DNA of 64,000 nucleotides from Hydractinia symbiolongicarpus (Eukaryota; Cnidaria; Hydrozoa; Anthoathecata; Hydractiniidae). Under the pieces are notes generated by a model. It did no database searches, was not told where the DNA came from, and was given only the letters and a program-made list of their open reading frames with translations. The stretch lies in NCBI RefSeq assembly GCF_029227915.1, contig NC_079879.1:32680501-32744500 (forward strand), read 5' to 3'. The position numbers and the translations under genes were made by a program. Positions within the stretch are counted from its first letter, which is position 1, and each line of letters begins with the position of its first letter. Positions 56,601-64,000 of the stretch are shown piece by piece.

Positions 56601-57329
56601 TAGCGCTTTATTTAAAACTGTAGATAACCATGTTATTTTTTACTTTGGGACCAATCCTAACCGTTAGCCCGCGCTGAAGAAATAGAGACAGTTTGGAAAA
56701 CTACATTTCATTGACTTTCTAACGGTATCAGTCCGTTTGAGTTACAACGGTTGCGTAACATTTTCGTACCAAGTTATATTTAGCGATATGTTTCTGATAT
56801 TACTAGGCTACATCGCTTTTAACAGTAAAACAACTGACTGTGGGATTAATTTGAACTGACTTTGGACTTTGACCTTATAAATGTGTTAAATGAGCCAATT
56901 GGACTCCAAGAAGTAACATTTTTCATAATTTGACACGATTGTTGGAACTCAGCGATTACACTGGCCGCTTTGATAGCGCTTTATTTAAAACTGTAGATAA
57001 ATAAGTCATTTTTTACTGTGGGACAAATTCTAGCCGTTAGAGCGCTGACGAAATAGAGAAAGTTTCAAGAACTACATTTCATTGACTTTCTAACGGCATC
57101 AGTCCGTTTGAGTTACAACGGTTGCGTCACATATTCGTATCAACATGTATTTAGCGATATGTTTCTGATATTACTAGGTTGCATCGCCTTTAACCGTGAA
57201 AAGATTGACTGTGTGACTTAATTGAACTGATTTTGGACTTTGACCTTATATATGTGATAAATGAGCTTATTGGAATCCAAGAAAAAACATTCTTCTTAAT
57301 TTGACATGATTGCTGTAACTCAGCGATCA
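53606..57329 (+). repeat. Mosaic satellite segment with a loose 6-monomer period
   Basis: Starts are 53606 (CTCTGTGGTGGTGCT class), 53979 (C-like), 54351 (D), 54724 (C), 55096 (E, after a C/D hybrid tail near 54960), 55467 (GATAACACTGG), 55841 (CTCTGTGGTGGTGCT class), 56214 (C), 56586 (D) and 56959 (E). The unusual class repeats after 2235 bp, the same length as the HOR on its right, although the monomer order differs. Minus-strand open frames of 72-83 codons overlap 53606 and 55841 and are by-products of this class. Confidence 0.8.
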
Positions 57330-60300
57330 CACTAGTCGGTGTGATAGCGCTTTATTTAAAAGTTTAGATGAATCAGTCATTTTTTACTGTGGGACAAATC
57401 CTAGCCGTTAGCGCGCTGACGAAGTAGAATCAGTTTCAAAAACTACATCTCATTGACTTACTAACGGTATCAGTCCGTTTCACCTACAACGGATGCGTCA
57501 CCTATATGTACCAACATGTATTTAGCGATATGTTTCTGATATTACGAGGTTGCATTGCTTTTAACGGTGAAACGATTGACTGTGGGACTTAATTGAACTG
57601 GTTTGAACATTGACTTTGTTAATGTGATAAATGAGACAATTGGATCCCCAGAAGTAACATTCTTCTTAATTTGACATGGTTGCTGTAACTCAGCGATAAC
57701 ACTGGCCGCTGTGATAGCGCTTTATTAAAAACTGTAAATAAATAAGTCATTTTTAACTGTGGGACCAATCCTAGCCGTTAGCGCGAGTTGAAGAAATAGA
57801 GAATGTTTTGAAAACTACATTTCATTGACTTGCCAACGGTATCAGTCCGTTTAAGTTACAACGGTTGCGTCACATATTCGTACCAACATGTATTTAGCGA
57901 TATGTTTCTGATGATACTAGGTTGCATCGCTTTTCACGGTGGAACGATTGACTATGGGACTTAATTGAACTGATTTTAGACTTTAAACTTATAAATGTGA
58001 TAAATGAGACAATTGGACACCCAGAAATAACATTCTTCTTAATTTGACATGATTGCTCGAACTCAGCGTTTACACTGGCCGCTGTGGTAGCGCTTTACTT
58101 AAAAATGTAGATAAATAAATCATTTTTTACTGTGGGACCAATCCTAGCCGTTAGCCCGCGCTGAAGAAATAGAGACAGTTTGGAAAACTACATTTCATTG
58201 ACTTTCCAACGGTATCAGTCCGTTTGAGTTATAACGGTTGCGTCACATATTCGTACCAACATGTATTTAGCGATATGTTTCTGATGATACTAGGTTGCAT
58301 GGCTTTTAACGGTGGAACGATTGACTATGGGACTTTATTGAACTGATTTTAGACTTTAAACTTATAAATGTGATAAATGAGACAATTGGATCCCCAGAAG
58401 TAACATTCTTCTTAATTTGACATGATTGCTCGAACTCAGCGTTTACACTGGCCGCTGTGGTAGCGCTTTACTTAAAAATGTAGATAAATAAGTCATTTTT
58501 TACTGTGGGACCAATCCTAGCTGTTAGCCCGCGCTGAAGAAATAGAGACAGTTTGGAAAACTACATTTCCTTGACTTTCCAACGGTATCAGTCCGTTTGA
58601 GTTACAACGGTTGCGTCACATATTCGTACCAACATGTATTTAGCGATATGTTTCTGATGATACTAGGTTGCATGGCTTTTAACGGTGGAACGATTGACTA
58701 TGGGACTTAATTGAACTGATTTTAGACTTCAAACTTATAAATGTGATAAATGAGACAATTGCATCCCCAGAAGTAACATTCTTCTTAATTTGACATGATT
58801 GCTGAAACTCAGCGATAACACTGGCCGCTGTGATAGCGCTTTATTTAAAACTGTAAATAAATAAGTCATTTTTAACTGTGGGACCAATCCTAGCCGTTAG
58901 CGCGCGCTGAAGAAATAGAGAAAGTTTTGAAAACTACGCTTCATTGACTTTTCAACGGTCTCAGTCCGTTTGAGTTACAACGGTTGCGTCACATATTCGT
59001 ACCAACATGTATTTAGCGATATGTTTCTGATGATACTAGGTTGCATCGCTTTTAACGGTGGAACGATTGACTATGGGACTTAATTGAACTGATTTTAGAC
59101 TTTAAGCTTATAAATGTGATAAACGAGACAATTGGACACCCAGAAATAACATTCTTCTTAATTTGACATGATTGCTCGAACTCAGCGTTTACACTGGCCG
59201 CTGTGGTAGCGCTTTACTTAAAAATGTAGATAAATAAGTCATTTTTTACTGTGGGACCAATCCTAGCTGTTAGCCCGCGCTGAAGAAATAGAGACAGTTT
59301 GGAAAACTACATTTCATTGACTTTCCAACGGTATCAGTCCGTTTGAGTTACAACGGTTGCGTCACATATTCGTACCAACATGTATTTAGCGATATGTTTC
59401 TGATGATACTAGGTTGCATCGCCTTTAACGGTGGAACGATTGACTATGGGACTTAATTGAACTGATTTTAGACTTTAAACTTATAAATGTGATAAATGAG
59501 CTTATTGGAATCCAAGAAAAAACATTCTTCTTAATTTGACATGATTGCTGTAACTCAGCGATCACACTAGTCGGTGTGATAGCGCTTTATTTAAAAGTTT
59601 AGATGAATAAGTCATTTTTTACTGTGGGACAAATCCTAGCCGTTAGCGCGCTGACGAAGTAGAATCAGTTTCAAAAACTACATCTCATTGACTTACTAAC
59701 GGTATCAGTCCGTTTCACCTACAACGGATGCGTCACCTATATGTACCAACATGTATTTAGCGATATGTTTCTGATATTACGAGGTTGCATTGCTTTTAAC
59801 GGTGAAACGATTGACTGTGGGACTTAATTGAACTGGTTTGAACATTGACTTTGTTAATGTGATAAATGAGACAATTGGATCCCCAGAAGTAACATTCTTC
59901 TTAATTTGACATGGTTGCTGTAACTCAGCGATAACACTGGCCGCTGTGATAGCGCTTTATTAAAAACTGTAAATAAATAAGTCATTTTTAACTGTGGGAC
60001 CAATCGTAGCCGTTAGCGCGAGTTGAAGAAATAGAGAAAGTTTTGAAAACTACATTTCATTGACTTGCCAACGGTATCAGTCCGTTTAAGTTACAACGGT
60101 TGCGTCACATATTCGTACCAACATGTATTTAGCGATATGTTTCTGATGATACTAGGTTGCATCGCTTTTCACGGTGGAACGATTGACTATGGGACTTAAT
60201 TGAACTGATTTTAGACTTTAAACTTATAAATGTGATAAATGAGACAATTGGACACCCAGAAATAACATTCTTCTTAATTTGACATGATTGCTCGAACTCA

Positions 60301-61799
60301 GCGTTTACACTGGCCGCTGTGGTAGCGCTTTACTTAAAAATGTAGATAAATAAATCATTTTTTACTGTGGGACCAATCCTAGCCGTTAGCCCGCGCTGAA
60401 GAAATAGAGACAGTTTGGAAAACTACATTTCATTGACTTTCCAACGGTATCAGTCCGTTTGAGTTATAACGGTTGCGTCACATATTCGTACCAACATGTA
60501 TTTAGCGATATGTTTCTGATGATACTAGGTTGCATGGCTTTTAACGGTGGAACGATTGACTATGGGACTTTATTGAACTGATTTTAGACTTTAAACTTAT
60601 AAATGTGATAAATGAGACAATTGGATCCCCAGAAGTAACATTCTTCTTAATTTGACATGATTGCTCGAACTCAGCGTTTACACTGGCCGCTGTGGTAGCG
60701 CTTTACTTAAAAATGTAGATAAATAAGTCATTTTTTACTGTGGGACCAATCCTAGCTGTTAGCCCGCGCTGAAGAAATAGAGACAGTTTGGAAAACTACA
60801 TTTCCTTGACTTTCCAACGGTATCAGTCCGTTTGAGTTACAACGGTTGCGTCACATATTCGTACCAACATGTATTTAGCGATATGTTTCTGATGATACTA
60901 GGTTGCATGGCTTTTAACGGTGGAACGATTGACTATGGGACTTAATTGAACTGATTTTAGACTTCAAACTTATAAATGTGATAAATGAGACAATTGGATC
61001 CCCAGAAGTAACATTCTTCTTAATTTGACATGATTGCTGAAACTCAGCGATAACACTGGCCGCTGTGATAGCGCTTTATTTAAAACTGTAAATAAATAAG
61101 TCATTTTTAACTGTGGGACCAATCCTAGCCGTTAGCGCGCGCTGAAGAAATAGAGAAAGTTTTGAAAACTACGCTTCATTGACTTTTCAACGGTCTCAGT
61201 CCGTTTGAGTTACAACGGTTGCGTCACATATTCGTACCAACATGTATTTAGCGATATGTTTCTGATGATACTAGGTTGCATCGCTTTTAACGGTGGAACG
61301 ATTGACTATGGGACTTAATTGAACTGATTTTAGACTTTAAGCTTATAAATGTGATAAACGAGACAATTGGACCCCCAGAAATAACATTCTTCTTAATTTG
61401 ACATGATTGCTCGAACTCAGCGTTTACACTGGCCGCTGTGGTAGCGCTTTACTTAAAAATGTAGATAAATAAGTCATTTTTTACTGTGGGACCAATCCTA
61501 GCTGTTAGCCCGCGCTGAAGAAATAGAGACAGTTTGGAAAACTACATTTCATTGACTTTCCAACGGTATCAGTCCGTTTGAGTTACAACGGTTGCGTCAC
61601 ATATTCGTACCAACATGTATTTAGCGATATGTTTCTGATGATACTAGGTTGCATCGCCTTTAACGGTGGAACGATTGACTATGGGACTTAATTGAACTGA
61701 TTTTAGACTTTAAACTTATAAATGTGATAAATGAGGCAATTGGACCCCCAGAAGTAACATTCTTCTTAATTTGACATGATTGCTCGACTTCAGCTTTCA
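57330..61799 (+). repeat. Higher-order repeat block: 6-mer, 2235 bp, two almost identical copies
   Basis: Copy one starts at F 57330, then 57700, 58073, 58446, 58819 and 59192. Copy two starts at F 59565, then 59935, 60308, 60681, 61054 and 61427, ending before 61800. Both periods are exactly 2235 bp. Shared private variants are GCGCGAGTTGAAG, ACATTTCCTTGAC, CTACGCTTCATTGAC, TTTAAGCTTATAAATG and GATAAACGAGAC. By eye I found about five substitutions (for example GAATCAG/GAATAAG, GAATG/GAAAG, AATCCTAG/AATCGTAG, GCATCC/GGATCC, GACACCC/GACCCCC). The true duplication breakpoint lies slightly upstream, since GAGCTTATTGGAATCC is shared at about 57265 and 59498. Confidence 0.92.
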
Positions 61800-62673
61800 C
61801 ACTGGGCGCTGTGGTAGCGCTTTACTTAAAAATGTAGATAAATAAGACATTTTTTACTGTGGGACCAATCCTAACCGTTAGCGCGCGCTGAAGAAATAGA
61901 GAAAGTTTCGAAAACTACATTTCATTGACTTTCTAACGGTATCAGTCCGTTTGAGTTACAACGGTTGCGTCACATATTCGTACCACCATGTATTTAGCAA
62001 TATGTTTCTGATGTTACTAGGTTGCATCGCTTTTAACGGTGGAACGGTTGACTATGGGACTTATTTGAACTGATTTTAAACTTTGAACTTATAAATGTGA
62101 TAAATGAGACAATTGGACCCCCAGAAATAACATTTTTCTTAATTTGACATGATTGTTCGAACTCAGCGATTACACTGGGCGCTGTGGTAGCGCTTTACTT
62201 AAAAATGTAGATAAATAAGTCATTTTTTACTGTGGGACCAATCCTAACCGTTAGCGCGCGCTGAAGAATTAGAATCAGTTTCAAAAGCTACATTTCATTG
62301 AATTACTAACGGTGTCAGTACGTTTCACTTACAACGGTTGCGTCACCTATTCGTACCAACATGTATTTAGCGATATTTTTCTGATATTACTAGGTTGCAT
62401 CGCTTTTAACATTGAAAAGATTGACTGTGTGACTTAATTGAACTGATTTTGGCCTTTGACCTTTTATGTGTGATAAATGAGCCTATTGGACTCCAAGAAA
62501 TAACATTCTTCTTATTTGACATGATTGCTGGAACTCAGCGATTACACTGGCCGCTGTGATAGCGCTTTATTTAAAACTGTAGATAAATAAGTCATTTTTT
62601 AATGTGGGACCAATCCTAGCCGTTAGCTCGCGCTGAAGAAATAGAGACAGTTTCAAAGACTATATTTCTTTGA
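61800..62673 (+). repeat. Diverged right edge of the satellite array, ending in a 129-bp partial monomer
   Basis: Monomers start at 61800 (CTTTCA-introduced variant), 62173 and 62545. Monomer 62173 carries many singletons (GAAGAATTAGAATCAG, AAAAGCTACATT, GAATTACTAACGGTGTCAG) and resembles an F/C mixture. The last copy matches the TTTCAAAGACTATATTTCTTTGA class (compare 36945-36970) and stops after TTTGA at 62673. In sister monomers the next bases are CTTTCTAAC, but here ATTCTTTATAGG follows. Extra divergence at the edge is common in satellite arrays. Confidence 0.88.
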
Positions 62674-62915
62674 ATTCTTTATAGGTTTGCCTTTTCATAG
62701 TTAGTTAGCAAATATTTCTTTGGTTTAAGGCAATAAATAACAAATTAAATTTTGATAAATTTTCTCCCTGATCTTCGTCAGAGCATCTTCAGATCACAAG
62801 TAAAAACGTCTTTCAACATGCATGTACAAATTGTTAAAAATTCTCTTGATAAAAATAAAATGTATAAAAATCGTTTATTAACAATAAAAGTCGTTAAAAA
62901 TTTTAGTATGTTTTC
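62674..62915 (-). other. PLE 3' untranslated region and array junction
   Basis: The region is AT-rich and non-coding on both strands, between the GIY-YIG stop codon and the satellite edge. On the minus strand it includes a CTGAAGA...CGAAGATC stretch (see the ribozyme-like entry), and at its outer end runs into satellite sequence without a poly(A) tail or simple repeat. The 11-mer ATATTTCTTTG occurs both in the last satellite bases (62662-62672) and inside the element end (62712-62722). Confidence 0.7.
62770..62795 (-). ncRNA. Hammerhead-ribozyme-like core motif, incomplete
   Basis: On the minus strand, GATCTGAAGATGCTC is followed by TGACGAAGATC. The CTGAAGA fits the hammerhead CUGANGA box, and CGAA some nine bases later fits the start of the GAAA box. 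PLEs are known to carry minimal hammerhead motifs in their terminal regions, and the position just downstream of the stop codon is suitable. However, I see no good helix II between the boxes and no clear cleavage-site stem. It is either a decayed copy, a conserved PLE 3' motif of other function, or chance. Confidence 0.3.
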
Positions 62916-63407
62916 CTAAATTTCAGATAATCGTCTTATTTCATCTTTTTTGTTCAATAAATCCGATTTATGTTGTTTAATCGCTAATGCCTCTTTAAAT
63001 TTTCTTTTAATAAAATTGTTTTCCCTATAGAGAATTTCTATTTTCTTAAAGTTCATTTCGTGTTTTGTTTCTTTAATGTGTTTGGACATTCCAGAGACGT
63101 TTTCTTTATCGTTTTTTGCGCCATTTTTGTGTTCTTTTATTCGTGTTGTCAACTTCCTTCCTGTTTCTCCTATGTAATATTTTCCACAATCTCCACACGT
63201 TACTTTATATACAACACCTGATTCATTGTTTTGGTTTCCGTTTTTTAATATTTTGTTGCCTTTTACAACATTTTTTAGCGCTTTGTTTTTCGTATGTGTT
63301 AATTTTACATTAAATTTCTTGCATACTCTGGCGATTTGTTCTGAGATGCCTTTTTCATAGGGTAAAAACAATCGAATTGAATTCGTCTGTCTGTCTGGTT
63401 TCTTCCA
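62916..63407 (-). pseudogene. GIY-YIG endonuclease domain of a Penelope-like element (open, but detached from RT by a frame change)
   Basis: The frame is open from just after a TAA at 63408-63410 down to a TAG at 62916-62918, about 163 codons. A TTG at 63371 or no start at all is likely, because this is the C-terminal part of a larger polyprotein. Counting from the TTG, LPYEKGISE (3-11) is the usual PLE lead-in, GVVYKV (52-57) is the GIY-type strand, and CGDC (59-62) is part of the cysteine motif typical of PLE endonucleases. YYIGETGR (65-72) is the YIG strand, followed by R77 and H81, and E127 in KFKEAL fits the catalytic glutamate. All key positions look intact. In PLEs this domain nicks target DNA to prime reverse transcription. 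The end is lysine-rich. Confidence 0.88.
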
Positions 63408-63763
63408 TTACATTCTTTGTTTAATGTTTCTTTTATCGTTTTTGTTACGATGTTATTGGGAAACTCATTTAATTGCGTAGTTTTTTGTATATAATTCAAT
63501 TCTTCTTTGAGGTCTGCTTCTTCTGTGCAAATGGTTTTTGCTCTTCTCGTTAAAGTTTTAATTGTCGATAATTTTACGTGTAAAGGTTGGTTTGACGTAT
63601 AATTAGTGTATTGTCCCGTATGCGTAAGTTTTTTATACACTTTTGTTTACACTGTATTATCATCTTTTCTCATTATTAAACAATCCAAAAATGGGATCTG
63701 GTCATCCTTTTCTTCCTCCCCTGTGAATTTTACCTTTGAATAAATGTTATTCAGCTCAATTAA
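63399..63763 (-). pseudogene. PLE RT end (thumb) and linker between RT and endonuclease, with an in-frame stop
   Basis: In one frame from 63763 downward the translation gives LIELNNIYSKVKFTG, then IPFLDCLI (about 63697-63674), then a TAA at 63647-63649. It continues in the same frame with VYKKLTHTGQYTN and STIKTLTRRAKTICTEE, ending near ETLNKECNGRNQ at about 63400. PFLD, the VYRKPTHT-like block and the TL..RA..IC block are conserved landmarks after the RT palm in PLEs, in this order. The frame stays technically open to 63305, but the PLE-like sequence moves to another frame near the CAGACAGACAGAC microrepeat (63385-63398 on the plus strand). The TAA and the two flanking frame changes show an inactive copy. 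Confidence 0.82.
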
Positions 63764-64000
63764 GGGTCCTCGGTTTTATGTTTTGTAACAGTGAACGTAT
63801 CTTCTACTTTTCTTAGCCAAATTCTTGGTGCGTGTAACATTGAGTAGATACTATTTTCAACTATTCTTTGAATGTAGATTTCGGCAAAACATGGCGACGC
63901 AGGTGATCCGATGAAAAGACCATCCGCCTGGTTGTAGAATTTGTTTCCTATTTTGAAGGTCATAAACTCAACTGAGATTTTCACGAGACGTACTAAGGCT
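63764..64000 (-). pseudogene. Reverse transcriptase palm fragment of a Penelope-like element, with altered catalytic box
   Basis: The frame is open from the window edge at 64000 (LVRL precedes a GTG at 63984) and runs into a TAA at 63760-63762. Counting from 63984, QADGLFIGSPASPCFAEI (19-36) is the RT motif that precedes the catalytic strand. WLRKVEDTF (56-64) then stands where PLEs usually read WxRYVDDxF. The catalytic YVDD is therefore KVED (63799-63810), losing the tyrosine and the first aspartate. After KTEDP the frame breaks, and the PLE-like sequence resumes one frame over at TTAATTGAG (63763 downward), consistent with loss of one base in GGACCC (63764-63769 on the plus strand). N-terminal RT motifs lie outside the window. 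Confidence 0.85.

Larger units (their letters stand above)
1..62673 (+). repeat. Satellite DNA array, ~373 bp monomer, about 168 head-to-tail copies
   Basis: Taking the first C of CACTG as the monomer start, starts fall at 1, 375, 749, 1121, 1494, 1867, 2239, 2612, 2984 and so on to 62173 and 62545. Spacing is 370-374 bp nearly everywhere, and all copies lie in the same orientation. Near-constant landmarks in each monomer include CATTGACTT, TAACGGTATCA, GAGTTACAACGG, TTAGCGAT and AATTTGACATGATTGCT. No unrelated insertion is visible before 62673. Monomers differ by class-specific substitutions and 1-3 bp indels, and the classes form higher-order repeats described in the entries below. About 373 bp is close to two nucleosome repeat lengths, as in many heterochromatic satellites; a centromeric or pericentromeric location is inference only. 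I do not recognise the family by name. Confidence 0.97.
62674..64000 (-). mobile_element. Penelope-like retroelement, 3' part, degenerate, running off the window
   Basis: Reading the minus strand from 64000 down, there is an RT domain fragment, a thumb/linker region, a GIY-YIG endonuclease domain, a stop codon at 62916-62918 and then a ~240-bp AT-rich 3' region that meets the satellite. RT followed by a C-terminal GIY-YIG endonuclease is the defining architecture of endonuclease-bearing PLEs. The 5' part and any terminal repeats lie beyond the window. Two frame changes, one in-frame stop and a changed RT active site make this a dead copy. No target duplication can be judged with only one end visible. 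Host class is not resolvable; animals are most likely. Confidence 0.9.

Noticed and set aside
1-62673. CRISPR-like or gene-cluster interpretation of the periodic repeats
   Set aside because: The repeat unit is the entire 373-bp period with no unique spacers, and there is no nearby cas-like or other gene set.
63116-63313. Plus-strand open frame of 65 codons
   Set aside because: It is the antisense of the GIY-YIG endonuclease domain; its hydrophobic look is a by-product of the lysine-rich opposite strand.
62916-63371. Stand-alone GIY-YIG homing endonuclease or UvrC/SLX1-type host gene
   Set aside because: The upstream sequence is PLE RT and linker on the same strand in the expected order, so the domain belongs to the element.
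62674-64000. Retrovirus, LTR retrotransposon or LINE as the source of the RT fragment
   Set aside because: The RT is followed by a C-terminal GIY-YIG domain with a CGDC cysteine motif; there is no integrase, RNase H or AP-endonuclease sequence.

Overview
The window is almost entirely one satellite DNA array. Positions 1-62673 are about 168 head-to-tail copies of a monomer of roughly 373 bp, all in the same orientation. No unrelated sequence interrupts them and there is no convincing gene among them. The last 1.3 kb (62674-64000) is the 3' part of a Penelope-like retroelement (PLE) on the minus strand. It carries the end of a reverse transcriptase (RT) domain and a C-terminal GIY-YIG endonuclease domain. 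The organism is therefore a eukaryote, most likely an animal, because RT plus GIY-YIG PLEs are typical of animal genomes. The sequence does not allow a closer assignment. There is no sign of bacterial gene organisation.

Layout of the array: monomers fall into recognisable classes, told apart by their first ~25 bases and a few internal blocks. I call them A (head CACTGGGCGCTGTGATAGCG followed by TTATTT), B (CACTGTGCTCTGTGATAGCG), C (GGGCGCTGTGGTAGCGC, then TTACTT; later CGTCCAACATGAATTGAGCG), D (GGCCGCTGTGAGAGCGC or its GATAGCGC form, with AACAAG/ACCAAG, TTTGGGACC and GTTTGGAAAAC), E (GGCCGCTGTGATAGCGC with GGGACAAATTC and CGCTGACGAAATAG), F (CACTAGTCGGTGTGATAGCG with GACGAAGTAGAATCAG) and G (GGGCGCTGTGATAGCGC followed by TTACTT). 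Ordered sets of classes are repeated as higher-order repeats (HORs), and the HOR size changes along the array: 3-mer (~1117 bp, 749-5217), 5-mer (~1858 bp, 5218-10049), 2-mer (744 bp, 10050-11537), 4-mer (1489 bp, 13404-17126), another 4-mer (~1487 bp, within 23815-27532), 7-mer (2605 bp, 27533-32371), 6-mer (~2232 bp, 48026-53605) and a fresh 6-mer (2235 bp, 57330-61799). Between them lie mosaics with hybrid monomers. These mark where unequal exchange or gene conversion changed the register.

The right edge is abrupt: the array breaks off 129 bp into a monomer at about 62673, and the PLE 3' end begins there. The PLE is degenerate. The RT catalytic box reads KVED where the family usually has YVDD, two frame changes and one in-frame stop break the ORF, and only the GIY-YIG domain stays open and motif-complete. 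The main interest is the mosaic HOR history, with visible recombination junctions and long-range segment sharing at offsets of 13388 and 15651 bp, together with the satellite/PLE boundary. I found no evidence of a new enzymatic or defence system.
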